From Gluconobacter sphaericus NBRC 12467 (GTDB lineage Bacteria; Pseudomonadota; Alphaproteobacteria; Acetobacterales; Acetobacteraceae): DNA of 64,000 nt. The notes under the pieces were generated by a model. That model was not told the DNA's origin, searched no databases, and saw nothing but the letters and a program-made list of their open reading frames with translations. The stretch lies in assembly GCF_006539125.1 (NCBI RefSeq), contig NZ_BJMK01000004.1, forward strand, positions 62,001-126,000, given 5' to 3'. Positions 38,515 to 47,549 of the stretch are shown one piece after another (position 1 is the first letter of the stretch; the number at the start of each line of letters is the position of its first letter). A program made the position numbers and the translations under genes.

Positions 38515-39659
38515 CAGTGCGCTGCCGGATCCATCAGCTTGGCCGTCGTGCCCTCTTCCTTGCTGGCTTCGATATCCGCAACCTTCTTTTCTACGAGATC
38601 CACGATATGCTCAATCATGTCGCCACCCGGCATCGTATGGTCCTGACGACCGGCCGCGTAAACCATATGACGGCCGTTACCGCCACCGGTCACACCGAGA
38701 TCGGTCATCAGTGCCTCGCCAGGGCCATTCACCACGCAGCCGATGATGGACAGCGTCAGCGGTGTCTTGATGTGCTGAAGACGATCTTCCAACGTCTGGA
38801 CCGTTTCAACGACGTTGAAGCCCTGACGTGCGCATGACGGGCAGGAAATAATTTTCACGCCGCGATGACGCAGACCGAGGGACTTCAGGATATCCCAGCC
38901 GACCAGCACTTCCTCTTCCGGAGCAGCCGAGAGCGAAACACGCATCGTGTCACCCACGCCAGCCCAGAGCAGGTTGCCCAGACCGATGGAGGACTTCACC
39001 GTCCCTGCACGCTTGGAGCCGGCCTCGGTGATACCGATATGCAGTGGGTGGTCACAGCAATCTGCAAGCTGCTGATAGGCCGCGACCGCCATGAACACGT
39101 CGGACGCCTTCACGCTGATCTTGAACTCGTGGAAGTCGTGATCCTCAAGAATTTTGGCGTGTTCGAGAGCGCTCTCGACCAGAGCTTCCGGGTTGGGCTC
39201 ACCGTACTTTTCGAGCAGATGCTTTTCGAGCGAACCGGCATTCACGCCAATACGGATTGAGCAACCATAATCCTTGGCGGCATTGACGACTTCACGCACG
39301 CGCTCGGCGCTGCCGATATTGCCCGGATTGATTCGCAGGCACGCAGCACCAGCCTTGGCGGCTTCGATGGCACGCTTGTAGTGAAAATGGATGTCCGCAA
39401 CGATAGGGACGTTCACTTCATGCACGATCTCCGCCAGCGCAGCTGTGCTAGCCTCATCCGGACAAGATACGCGAACGATATCCACACCAGCCAGCTCGGC
39501 CAGACGGATCTGATCGATTGTGGCTTGGGCATCGGATGTCAGGGTGTTGGTCATGGTCTGCACGGAGATCGGGGCATCACCACCGACCGCAACCTTGCCG
39601 ACATGGATCTGGCGCGACTTGCGACGCTCGATGTGCTGATAGGGACGGTAGCTGCTCAT
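38514..39659 (-). CDS. ispG: 4-hydroxy-3-methylbut-2-en-1-yl diphosphate synthase
   Basis: IspG (GcpE) is the Fe-S enzyme of the penultimate step in the MEP isoprenoid pathway. The 381-residue product has a TIM-barrel N-terminal region ([14 protein letters not shown] near residue 27) and the C-terminal cluster-binding part with [13 protein letters not shown] near 275 and [13 protein letters not shown] near 308, whose cysteines ligate the 4Fe-4S cluster. It lies upstream of hisS with a one-base overlap and 91 bases downstream of the RodZ-like gene, an order seen widely in alphaproteobacteria. Confidence 0.97.
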   Translation of the reverse strand: MSSYRPYQHIERRKSRQIHVGKVAVGGDAPISVQTMTNTLTSDAQATIDQIRLAELAGVDIVRVSCPDEASTAALAEIVHEVNVPIVADIHFHYKRAIEAAKAGAACLRINPGNIGSAERVREVVNAAKDYGCSIRIGVNAGSLEKHLLEKYGEPNPEALVESALEHAKILEDHDFHEFKISVKASDVFMAVAAYQQLADCCDHPLHIGITEAGSKRAGTVKSSIGLGNLLWAGVGDTMRVSLSAAPEEEVLVGWDILKSLGLRHRGVKIISCPSCARQGFNVVETVQTLEDRLQHIKTPLTLSIIGCVVNGPGEALMTDLGVTGGGNGRHMVYAAGRQDHTMPGGDMIEHIVDLVEKKVADIEASKEEGTTAKLMDPAAH

Positions 39660-39750
39660 GATTTACCTCTTCGTGCCCGGAAAGGACCGGGAGCTCTAAC
39701 CCAGTAGGGTGTGTTCAGGAGCACTGAGCCCCCCTGACGGATATAAGGGT

Positions 39751-41037
39751 TTAATGCGATAGCGACGATTGTTCCAGCGGCTGATGTCCAAGCTGTCGGG
39801 CATTAAGGTCATCAGCCGAGATTTCAGGTGCTGCTGGTGCCTTCCGGGAAACAGAAACAGGCGGTGCTCTGGGCGGCGCGGGCACAGGCGCAACGGCTGG
39901 CGCCGCAGCAGTTTCTCCTGGTACAGGAACCGGCGCATTGGGCTGCACCGGCAGTGCAATCCCCGAGCCGAATGCTCCTGAACGGATGGCGTCAGCCGTC
40001 ACTTCGACATTACGGCGAACCTGCCCTTCTTTCCCCAGCGGCGCACTGGTTGCCCCAGCCGTGGTCAGGACGATACCGCCGGCATTGCCGAACGACATCC
40101 GGAACGGAGCGCCTGCGGGATCGCCTTGCCAACTTTCACCCGGCTGCATCACACGCGAGACGAGAACATGCCCATCCCGGTCCCTGACCTGCGTCCAGAC
40201 GGGGGCCAGCGCACGGAGCACAACAGCTCCCTCGGGCACAGCCGGTGGCAGATCCATGGCAGGCTGGCCGATCGCCACCGTCTGTTGTGTATTAGTCGGC
40301 TGCGCAGGCGCGACCTCGCCTGCGGGGGGCGTTTCTGAATCGTCATCCGACGCTGGAGGTGCCACAGATGGTGCAACCGTCGAGGGCGTGGATTGTGCAA
40401 TTGAAGGCGCAGCAGAAGCATCAGGCGCAGGAGCATTCTGTATCGGTGCAACCGGTGGTGCCGACATTGCGGGAACAGAGGGCGCCGTCACGGGAGCATG
40501 TGGCTCCGGCGTCGGAGCGCGTCCGGGCATTACAGATGCGACCTGCGGAGAGGTCATGGCAGGGGTCGCAGCCCCTGGCATCAGTTCTGAAACGGCCGGC
40601 ACCTGCCTCTGGGCCGGATTGTCATGCTCCGTAAAGCGGTACCAACCCACATAGGCTGCAACCACAACCACGAGTCCTGCCCCGACCAACACGCCGACTG
40701 GCAACCCGCGATCACCCTCAGGCTGCGGAAAAACCAATTCCGGTTTACGGGTTACAGCGCCGCGCGTGTCACGGCGGAACCGCTCGACTAGCGCATCCAC
40801 ATCAAGCTGCATGGCATGGGCATAGGTGCGAAGAAATCCCACTGCATAAGCCACGCCAGGCAGTTTCGACAGATCGTCTGCCTCGAGCGCCGCCAGCAGT
40901 TTTGGTCGGATTCGCAGCCATTCTGCGACATCTTCAAGCCGCCAACCAAGTTCCTCGCGACGCACACGCAGCACCGTTCCGACACTTGGCTGATCGGAAG
41001 GTTGCGAAAACGGACGGTTTGAGGGCGGTGGAGACAT
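39751..41037 (-). CDS. RodZ-like helix-turn-helix membrane protein
   Basis: RodZ links MreB to the cell-wall elongation machinery. The 428-residue product has a Cro/C1-type helix-turn-helix near the N-terminus (VGTVLRVRREELGWRLEDVAEWLRI, about residues 19-43), one transmembrane helix (VGVLVGAGLVVVVAAYVGWY, near 113-132), a long proline/alanine-rich periplasmic linker, and a C-terminal DUF4115 domain (VVLRALAPVWTQVRDRDGHVLVSRVMQPGE). The position just before ispG is the conserved place for RodZ. The remainder of the C-terminus is again low complexity. Confidence 0.88.
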   Translation of the reverse strand: MSPPPSNRPFSQPSDQPSVGTVLRVRREELGWRLEDVAEWLRIRPKLLAALEADDLSKLPGVAYAVGFLRTYAHAMQLDVDALVERFRRDTRGAVTRKPELVFPQPEGDRGLPVGVLVGAGLVVVVAAYVGWYRFTEHDNPAQRQVPAVSELMPGAATPAMTSPQVASVMPGRAPTPEPHAPVTAPSVPAMSAPPVAPIQNAPAPDASAAPSIAQSTPSTVAPSVAPPASDDDSETPPAGEVAPAQPTNTQQTVAIGQPAMDLPPAVPEGAVVLRALAPVWTQVRDRDGHVLVSRVMQPGESWQGDPAGAPFRMSFGNAGGIVLTTAGATSAPLGKEGQVRRNVEVTADAIRSGAFGSGIALPVQPNAPVPVPGETAAAPAVAPVPAPPRAPPVSVSRKAPAAPEISADDLNARQLGHQPLEQSSLSH

Positions 41038-41051
41038 GGCCAGACAATCCG

Positions 41052-42119
41052 TTAGCTTGGCGCGTGAATGCGAGTTTCGCGCTGCCTGATGGCATTCACG
41101 GCCTGCTCAACCAGCGTCGCGATGATTTCGGCAACCGGACGGACTTCCTTGACCATGCCCACGGACTGACCAGCCATGACCGAACCCGTCTCCACATCAC
41201 CGTCGATGACAGCGCGGCGCAGAGCACCCGCCCAGTAATGCTCGATCGAGAGCTGGGCTTCTTCCTTGGTCAGCTCTCCGCTCTGGAACTTCCGGAGCGC
41301 TTCACCCTGAAGACGCGCGAAGCTCCGACCCCCTTCATTCGACAGGCCCCGTACCGGGATAACAGGGAATAACTCATCGAGTTGCACAGTCGTCACCGCA
41401 TCACGGGCATTGGCGCGCAGAAAAGCCTTCTTGAAGTTCTCATGCGCGATGCTCTCTTCGGACGCAGCAAACAATGTTCCGAGCTGCGCACCGGCTGCGC
41501 CCTGTTCCAGATAGGACAGGATCGCGTCGCCACGGCCCAAACCACCGGCAACGAACACGGGAACATCATGGATGTATGGCAGAATTTCCTGTGCCAGAAC
41601 GGTCAGCGACACCGGACCGACATGGCCGCCGGCTTCTGAGCCTTCTATCACAAGCGCTTCAATGCCCATGCGCACCAGACGCTTGCCCAGAGCCAGTGCA
41701 GGCGCAAAACCGATCGCCCTTGCGCCGCCATCGCGCACCTTGCGGATCGTAGCGCTGTTCGGCACGCCGCCTGCGAGCACGATGTGAGAGACGCTGTGAG
41801 CCAGACACACATCCACCAGCCGGTCCAGCTCGGGATGCATGGTGATGAGGTTGACGCCGAACGGACGCTTCGTCATTGCCTGCGTAGCAACGATTTCCTC
41901 TTCCAAACGCTCGGGAGACATCGCGCCACAGGCGATGACACCAAACCCACCAGCGTTGGAAATGGCCGAGACGAGATGCCGCTCACTAACCCAGGACATA
42001 GCGCCGCCGAGGATCGCAACGTCGCTTCCAAGGAAGTCACAGCCCGGCTTCCACAGCCGGTCCAAAGTCGCGCGGGCGTCCAGAGCCTCGCTCGGGGTCT
42101 CGATCAGGGTTTCGCTCAC
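41052..42119 (-). CDS. Nitronate monooxygenase / 2-nitropropane dioxygenase-like flavoprotein
   Basis: A 355-residue FMN TIM-barrel protein. It has the NPD-family segments LGGAMSWVSERHLVSAISNAGGFGVIA near residue 38, ALVIEGSEAGGHVG near 155 and VFVAGGLGRGDAIL near 185. Members oxidise alkyl nitronates or, in the FabK branch, reduce enoyl-ACP; I cannot decide the substrate. It overlaps lysC by four bases and is probably cotranscribed with it, a pairing with no obvious metabolic logic. Confidence 0.85.
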   Translation of the reverse strand: MSETLIETPSEALDARATLDRLWKPGCDFLGSDVAILGGAMSWVSERHLVSAISNAGGFGVIACGAMSPERLEEEIVATQAMTKRPFGVNLITMHPELDRLVDVCLAHSVSHIVLAGGVPNSATIRKVRDGGARAIGFAPALALGKRLVRMGIEALVIEGSEAGGHVGPVSLTVLAQEILPYIHDVPVFVAGGLGRGDAILSYLEQGAAGAQLGTLFAASEESIAHENFKKAFLRANARDAVTTVQLDELFPVIPVRGLSNEGGRSFARLQGEALRKFQSGELTKEEAQLSIEHYWAGALRRAVIDGDVETGSVMAGQSVGMVKEVRPVAEIIATLVEQAVNAIRQRETRIHAPS

Positions 42120-43378
42120 GCGTCGGCTTCCTCTTTGGCATCAAGCCCATAAGCCGTGTGCAGTGCGCGCATGGCCAATTCGGTATATTCGGAATCGATC
42201 AGAACCGAGATCTTGATCTCGCTCGTGGATATGACCTGCACGTTGATGCCGCGATCGGCCAGCGTGCGGAACATCCGCGCGGCCAGACCTGCATTCGATC
42301 GCATACCGATACCCACGACACTGATTTTCACCACGTTATGAGACGTAATCAGTTCGCCATACTGGACGTATTCATGGGCCTTCTCCAGCACAGCGCGGGC
42401 AGCGGTCTCGTCAGCCTTACTGACCGTGAAGGTCATGTTCGTCATGTTGTCCACACCGACGCTCTGGACGATCATGTCAACATTGATGTTCGCGGCTGCC
42501 AGCGGATCGAAGATCGCGGCGGCAATGCCCGGACGGTCCGGAATATTCCGCACGGAGATTTTCGCTTCGTCATGCGAGTTGGCAATCCCCGCAACCAGTT
42601 CCTTCTCCATGATCTCGTCCTCATCAACAACAATCGAACCACTGTCATCATCCGTTTCCGCGAACGATGACAGAACCCGCACACGGACATTCTCGCGCAT
42701 GGCGAGGCCGACACTGCGGGTCTGAAGTACCTTGGCGCCTACCGAAGCCAGTTCAAGCATCTCTTCGTAAGTGATGCGATCGAGCTTCTTGGCGCGTTTC
42801 ACGATGCGCGGATCGGTCGTATAGATCCCGTCCACATCGGTATAGATATCGCACTGATCGGCATTAATGGCAGCCGCGACGGCCACGGCGGACGTATCCG
42901 ATCCTCCGCGTCCCAGCGTCGCAATGCGGCCATCGGGACCTACGCCCTGGAAGCCGGCCACAACGGGCACAACATCTTCATCCAGACAGGCCAGCAGCGC
43001 CGTGCCGTCCACGCTCTCAATGGCGGCCTTGCCATGCGCGTCGTCTGTCACGAGCGGGATCTGCCACCCTTGGAACGACCGTGCCTTCACGCCGAGCGCC
43101 TGAAGCGCAATGGACACAAGCCCGCTCGTCACCTGCTCGCCGGCAGCGACAACTGCATCGTATTCCTTTGGATCGGCCAGCGGGTCCAACTCGGCACAGT
43201 AACCGACCATCCGGTTAGTGACACCGGCCATGGCGGAGACCACGACAGCGACACGACGGCCGCGGTCATGTTCCGCCTTCACGCGTTTTGCAACGTTCCG
43301 GATACGCTCGATATTTCCGACGGATGTACCGCCGAATTTCATGACAACCGTCTTCCGTTTCCCAATTTCGCCAGTCAT
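42116..43378 (-). CDS. lysC: Aspartate kinase
   Basis: Phosphorylates aspartate as the first step toward lysine, threonine, methionine and diaminopimelate for peptidoglycan. The product has the kinase signature VVMKFGGTSVGN near the start, the KVL/FTTDPRIV region, and two C-terminal ACT domains (EAKISVRNIPDRPGIAAAIF and VKISVVGIGMRSNAGLAARMF) for feedback inhibition. The start is uncertain: ATG 43378 (MTGEIGKRK) gives 420 residues, while ATG 43441 with a GGAG 11 bases upstream gives 21 more. The frame is open to 43600. It is divergent from ubiG. Confidence 0.94.
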   Translation of the reverse strand: MTGEIGKRKTVVMKFGGTSVGNIERIRNVAKRVKAEHDRGRRVAVVVSAMAGVTNRMVGYCAELDPLADPKEYDAVVAAGEQVTSGLVSIALQALGVKARSFQGWQIPLVTDDAHGKAAIESVDGTALLACLDEDVVPVVAGFQGVGPDGRIATLGRGGSDTSAVAVAAAINADQCDIYTDVDGIYTTDPRIVKRAKKLDRITYEEMLELASVGAKVLQTRSVGLAMRENVRVRVLSSFAETDDDSGSIVVDEDEIMEKELVAGIANSHDEAKISVRNIPDRPGIAAAIFDPLAAANINVDMIVQSVGVDNMTNMTFTVSKADETAARAVLEKAHEYVQYGELITSHNVVKISVVGIGMRSNAGLAARMFRTLADRGINVQVISTSEIKISVLIDSEYTELAMRALHTAYGLDAKEEADA

Positions 43379-43615
43379 GGCGGCATGAGGATAGGCACGA
43401 CCGGAAAGCTGGTCGCGGACGGGAGTATCGGGCATGGACATCGCGGATAAGGCTCCAGTACGTGTCTGGCGTTGCGCGCTCGGGTCTGGCATCGGGTACG
43501 GCAAAGACATGCACACCACCCGGCACCTGGACAGACTCTGCCGGTCCACATACTCGTCTAGCTCCGTCACGTCCAGATGACGCGCAGCAGACAGGCACAC
43601 AGAAGGAGAATTCTG

Positions 43616-44371
43616 ATGCCCACAGAAACGTCCGCAAGACCGGATTCCAGACGCTCATCCGTATCGGAATCCGAGATCGCCCATTTCAGCGCCCTGGCGA
43701 AAGACTGGTGGAATCCACGTGGCCCCATGGCACCGCTTCATGCCATGAACCCCCTGCGGACCGAATGGGTCAGCCGTCATGTCGCCCCCATGCGCAAGAC
43801 GTCCCCTGCACCGTTGTGCCTGCTCGATATCGGCTGTGGCGCAGGCCTGGCGAGCGAGGCCTATGCCAAACTCGGTTTTGACACGCTTGGAATTGACGCT
43901 AGTGCTCCGGGCATCCGCGCCGCTGAAGCGCATCTGGCCGAGCACCCGCTTCCGCCCGAGGCAGCCCCCCTATCCTATCGTAATGGAAGTGCAGAAGACC
44001 TCGTGGCGGAAGGCGCGCGTTTCGATGTCGTCAATGCGCTCGAGGTCATCGAGCACGTCAATGATCCGCAGGACTTCCTGAACATGCTGGCCACGCTGAC
44101 AAAACCGGGAGGCATGGTCGCGGTATCCACCCTGAACCGGACCCCGCGCTCTTATGCTGTCGCCAAGCTCGGTGCGGAATACCTGTTGCGGATGCTGCCC
44201 GTTGGTACGCATGACTGGAAGAAATTCATCAAGCCCGACGAACTTGCCGCCATGGCCCGTAACGCAGGACTGCGGATGCTGAACATAGCCGGAATGAGTT
44301 ATGTCCCGTTCCAGTGGCGCGAAAGCCGTGACACCGGAATCAATTACATCGCGATTTTTCGCAAGGACTGA
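43616..44371 (+). CDS. ubiG: Ubiquinone biosynthesis O-methyltransferase
   Basis: SAM-dependent O-methyltransferase acting twice in ubiquinone synthesis. The 251-residue product has the N-terminal DWWNPRGPMAPLHAMNPLR segment typical of UbiG, the SAM motif LLDIGCGAGLASEAYAKLG near residue 68, and NALEVIEHVNDPQ near 141. ATG 43616 is preceded by AAGGAG, which decides the start over the upstream ATG at 43577. It is divergent from lysC and followed by a strong terminator. Confidence 0.95.
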   Translation: MPTETSARPDSRRSSVSESEIAHFSALAKDWWNPRGPMAPLHAMNPLRTEWVSRHVAPMRKTSPAPLCLLDIGCGAGLASEAYAKLGFDTLGIDASAPGIRAAEAHLAEHPLPPEAAPLSYRNGSAEDLVAEGARFDVVNALEVIEHVNDPQDFLNMLATLTKPGGMVAVSTLNRTPRSYAVAKLGAEYLLRMLPVGTHDWKKFIKPDELAAMARNAGLRMLNIAGMSYVPFQWRESRDTGINYIAIFRKD

Positions 44372-44373
44372 AC

Positions 44374-44419
44374 AAAAAAGGGCGGTTGCAATATATCATT
44401 TTGCTGCAACCGCCTTTTT
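44374..44419. terminator. Bidirectional rho-independent terminator
   Basis: GGCGGTTGCA at 44381-44390 pairs perfectly with TGCAACCGCC at 44405-44414, with a run of A before and T after. It lies between convergent ubiG and the lactonase and can end both transcripts. Confidence 0.9.
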
Positions 44420-44436
44420 GTGGATTAGAAGGTCTA

Positions 44437-45708
44437 TCAGACCTGCGTGTTCATGAACGCAAAGGTTGTTGGACTGCCAACAGGAGTGAAATTGTTCGTA
44501 AACGCAATTTGTCCTGTCTTCTTGTCCACCTTAAAAGAGGTCACGGCATCCGAGCGCTGGTTGGCGCAGAACAGGAATGCTCCGGACGGATCGAACATCA
44601 GCGCGCGACCGTAATCTGCATGCATCCAGACCTCATCCTGAAGTGTTAACGTCCCGTCCGCACCGATGGCGAACACGGCCAGCGAATCACCCAGACGGTT
44701 GGAAACGTAGACGAACTTTCCACTCGCCGAGATCAGAATTTCCGCCGCAAGCGTCGAGCCTCGGAACTGCGACGTGACGGTGCTGACGGTCTGAATATCG
44801 CTGATCGCGCCAGTCGCCGGATCAAAATTGGAAACGACAACTTTCGAATCCTGCTCACACAAATTGTACAGGATGCGGCCAGAATGGTTGAACTGGAAGT
44901 GGCGCGGCGCCGAGCCCGGTTCCATATCGTAATAAGGCGTCTTGGCGGGGATAAGCTTGCCAGTATCAATGTTAAGCGTCCAGACATAGACGCGGTCCAG
45001 ACCCGCATCGTCCACCAGCACGAACTTGCCGCTCGGGTCTGAGTGGATCATGTGCGGATGCGAGCCCGAATGGTCTGACACGGCAAAATTGCCCTGCGGA
45101 TTGTCCGAAGCCCGCTCCGGTTGACGCGGGCCCGTATTGTGCACGACGTCCGAGGCCTCACCCAACGATCCGTCAGAGCGGATCGGCAGAACGGCAACGC
45201 AGCCACCCACATAGTTGGCGACCAGCACGTAACGACCCGAATGGTGAATGCTCAGATGGGCCGGAACGGCACCTTTAGAGCTGACCACGTTCAGCTTACG
45301 CAGCGAACCGGTCTTAGGATCGATTGCAAACGCCGTAACGGAGCCATCCCCATCCTTGTTGAAATCGTCAATCTCGCTCAGCGCGTACAAAAAGCGCTGG
45401 TCCTTCGAAATCGCAAGGAAAGACGGGCTGGCGATATCCGTAAAGGTCGTGATCGGTGTCAGAACGCCCGTGTCACGATCCATATCGAAAACAGAAATCC
45501 CCTGCCCGTTTCCGGTTCCACCTCCCGGCGGCCCATGTTTCGTATATCCGCCGACGAAACAGATCGTCTTTGCAACCGGCTTCGGCGGTGGCGGAGGTGT
45601 CGGAACTGCCTTTTCAGGGTCAACGGCCCCGGCGACACCGGTGCCGGCCACAGCAACACCGGCAACTAGTCCGACCGTAAAATTACGGCGGGAAACAGGG
45701 TGGGACAT
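44437..45708 (-). CDS. Secreted beta-propeller lactonase (6-phosphogluconolactonase-like) with Tat signal
   Basis: A 423-residue seven-bladed beta-propeller of the lactonase family, which includes the YbhE-type 6-phosphogluconolactonase. It has a twin-arginine signal (SRRNFTVGLVAGVAVAG, residues 6-22), so it is probably exported folded to the periplasm. A proline-rich linker precedes the propeller; blade motifs include PSFLAISKDQRFLYAL and SGSHPHMIHSDPSGKFVLVDD. In this organism type a periplasmic lactonase could hydrolyse aldonolactones made by membrane dehydrogenases; that is inference. It is the sole gene of its unit and faces ubiG. Confidence 0.82.
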   Translation of the reverse strand: MSHPVSRRNFTVGLVAGVAVAGTGVAGAVDPEKAVPTPPPPPKPVAKTICFVGGYTKHGPPGGGTGNGQGISVFDMDRDTGVLTPITTFTDIASPSFLAISKDQRFLYALSEIDDFNKDGDGSVTAFAIDPKTGSLRKLNVVSSKGAVPAHLSIHHSGRYVLVANYVGGCVAVLPIRSDGSLGEASDVVHNTGPRQPERASDNPQGNFAVSDHSGSHPHMIHSDPSGKFVLVDDAGLDRVYVWTLNIDTGKLIPAKTPYYDMEPGSAPRHFQFNHSGRILYNLCEQDSKVVVSNFDPATGAISDIQTVSTVTSQFRGSTLAAEILISASGKFVYVSNRLGDSLAVFAIGADGTLTLQDEVWMHADYGRALMFDPSGAFLFCANQRSDAVTSFKVDKKTGQIAFTNNFTPVGSPTTFAFMNTQV

Positions 45709-45803
45709 GATGGATCTGCATTCCTTTCAGTATGGCAGGGATAACGCCCACTACTAGGAAAAGACGCATTCCCGACCCCGATACCGGTTTCCCGGTCACT
45801 GGT

Positions 45804-46292
45804 TCAATGGGCGTCCTTCGGCAGTTTGCATTGCGGCCCCACAGATGGACCAGCGTAGCGGGTCCAGGTCTGGGTCTCCCCCAGAAGAGGCATTCCCAGA
45901 ACGAATCCGCGCAGTTTCAAGACATTAGGCTCAGACACCCATATTCGTGCCTGATAAACCCGTCCGGTCCGTGGATCAAGAATATGACCCTGCCACTTAC
46001 GATCCTCAATTGGGATAAAGTCTGTCAGCATACGGATTCCGCACTGCGATCGCCCCCAGACATCCCTGGGAACAGCCCCATCATAAGCCATGCCAATCAG
46101 CTGCCCACAGAGCATATGACCGCAGGGTTCAATGGAAAACAGACCGTCATGCTCCTCGGACAGCCACAAACCCTCTTCGGGAATATCCGAAGGAGCCACA
46201 CCTGCCGGAGCAGATGTCTGCGCCTGTGCTGTGACACAGGAAAGTGATGATACAGCCAGCAGGACAGCCGCGAAAAAGCCTGCTCCCCGCAT
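45804..46292 (-). CDS. DUF2147 family secreted protein
   Basis: A 162-residue product with a signal peptide ending ...VTAQAQ. The mature part has EEGLWLSEEHDGLFSIEPCGHMLCGQLIGM and WQGHILDPRTGRVYQARIWV followed by LRGFVLGMPLLGETQTWTR, the pattern of DUF2147, predicted to be an extracytoplasmic lipid- or ligand-binding beta-barrel. Four cysteines may form disulfides. It starts directly after the grxC stop on the same strand and is cotranscribed with it. Confidence 0.85.
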   Translation of the reverse strand: MRGAGFFAAVLLAVSSLSCVTAQAQTSAPAGVAPSDIPEEGLWLSEEHDGLFSIEPCGHMLCGQLIGMAYDGAVPRDVWGRSQCGIRMLTDFIPIEDRKWQGHILDPRTGRVYQARIWVSEPNVLKLRGFVLGMPLLGETQTWTRYAGPSVGPQCKLPKDAH

Positions 46293-46550
46293 TCAGACCT
46301 TGCCCAACAGGGCATCAAGACGCCCCGCACGATCAAGTGCCATCAGGTCATCACAGCCCCCCAACCCCTTACCGTCCACAAATGTCTGCGGCACGGTCCG
46401 ACGGCCGGATCTACGAATAGACTCCTCGCGCTCGGCCGTTCCGTGAGGCGCGTTGATTTCCTGAAATTCTATCCCCTTGGAGCGCAGCAGGCTGACGGCA
46501 TGCACGCAATAAGGACATCCAGGCTGGGTATAAATCTCGACTTTCGACAT
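46293..46550 (-). CDS. grxC: Glutaredoxin 3
   Basis: An 85-residue thiol-disulfide oxidoreductase with the CPYC active site (YTQPGCPYCVHA) and the glutathione-binding TVPQTFVDGK and GGCDDLMAL segments. It starts at ATG 46550, which lies within eight bases of the end of comF; upstream in-frame codons to 46637 are inside comF and not conserved. The comF-grxC order is the standard alphaproteobacterial one. Confidence 0.95.
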   Translation of the reverse strand: MSKVEIYTQPGCPYCVHAVSLLRSKGIEFQEINAPHGTAEREESIRRSGRRTVPQTFVDGKGLGGCDDLMALDRAGRLDALLGKV

Positions 46551-46557
46551 AGGATCC

Positions 46558-47328
46558 TCATTCCTGGACAAAACGTGGGTTCTGTTCATCCACTCTCCCG
46601 GTCCGCGCTGCAACCAAAATATCCACACTCGCCGCACCGGCCATCATCAAAGCCATCGTACAGGCCGATGCTGTGGACCCTGTCGTCAGCACGTCATCCA
46701 CAAGCAGGAGGGCCTGTCCCTCTATTCGCGCTTCACGTTCTTTCCTCACCCGAACAGCATGTTCCATCTCCCGCCCGCGCTCCCCGGCAGACAGACGGGC
46801 CAGCGCGCGCGTAGAGCGGACGCGCTGAAGCGCATCCACCACACAAGGCAGCCCCGTAAGCCGCGAAACACCCTGCGCCATTAGGGCAGCCTGATTGTAA
46901 CGTCGTTTCCACAGACGAGTACGAAACAGCGGAACGGGCACGACAAGCGTGACGTTTCGCAGCATATCCTCGGCAGCCGATGTCATCTGGCGAGCCAGAA
47001 CAGCTGCATTTTCAGTATGATCGGAATATTTCAGCGGCAGAATCAGGCGCCGCGACCACGTGTCGTAAACAAAAGCCGCCCGAGCAGAACGCCAGACCGG
47101 CGGATGGATCTGACAGGCCGCACAGCAGCTCTGAGTACCGCCCAGGCCCTCGTTTTCCAGCGGAACACCACATCGGTAACAGCTGGGAGAAACAATCCTG
47201 TGAGCGGTTTGGAAACACGTACTGCAGAACGCGCCTTCCGTCATGACTTCTGTCCCGCAGGCCGCACAGGTCGGAGGCAGCAGCGTATCCAGAACAACGC
47301 GCGCGCTGCGGTTCAGAAACCGTTTCAC
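46558..47328 (-). CDS. comF: ComF family phosphoribosyltransferase-like protein
   Basis: A 256-residue protein with an N-terminal double zinc ribbon (CAACGTEV, CSTCFQTA, CYRCGVPL and CCAACQIHPP) and a C-terminal PRTase domain with the PRPP motif ALLLVDDVLTTGSTASAC near residue 209. ComF is needed for uptake or processing of transforming DNA in competent bacteria; here the role is only inferred from the family. It overlaps the DUF3553 gene by four bases at its start. Confidence 0.9.
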   Translation of the reverse strand: MKRFLNRSARVVLDTLLPPTCAACGTEVMTEGAFCSTCFQTAHRIVSPSCYRCGVPLENEGLGGTQSCCAACQIHPPVWRSARAAFVYDTWSRRLILPLKYSDHTENAAVLARQMTSAAEDMLRNVTLVVPVPLFRTRLWKRRYNQAALMAQGVSRLTGLPCVVDALQRVRSTRALARLSAGERGREMEHAVRVRKEREARIEGQALLLVDDVLTTGSTASACTMALMMAGAASVDILVAARTGRVDEQNPRFVQE

Positions 47329-47519
47329 CCCGTACGCATCACCAGCTTAAGCGTAATTCGGGATGCGTCGATCAGGACCTTGCCCTGATGCTGGAAATTA
47401 ACAGTCACCCGCTCTCCCACAGCCGACTGGACCTGACCCCAGCCCCATTCGGGGCGATCAGGATGCTGGACAATCTGCCCAGGCTCAAGAAAGGATTGAA
47501 AGGGCCCGATCACCGACAA
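47325..47519 (-). CDS. DUF3553 small protein
   Basis: A 64-residue protein with FLEPGQIVQHPDRPEWGWGQVQSAVGERVTVNFQHQGK, the full DUF3553 core, an SH3-like fold also found at the end of some UvrD-type helicases. Its four-base overlap with comF and short length argue for a real coupled gene. No function is known for the stand-alone form. Confidence 0.82.
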   Translation of the reverse strand: MSVIGPFQSFLEPGQIVQHPDRPEWGWGQVQSAVGERVTVNFQHQGKVLIDASRITLKLVMRTG

Positions 47520-47549
47520 ATCTGCCTGAAGACCGGAACCCGTTCCATG

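Noticed and set aside
39660-39750. CCCGG/CCGGG hairpin just before ispG as a terminator
   Set aside because: No T tract follows it on the minus strand, and the stem is only five bases.
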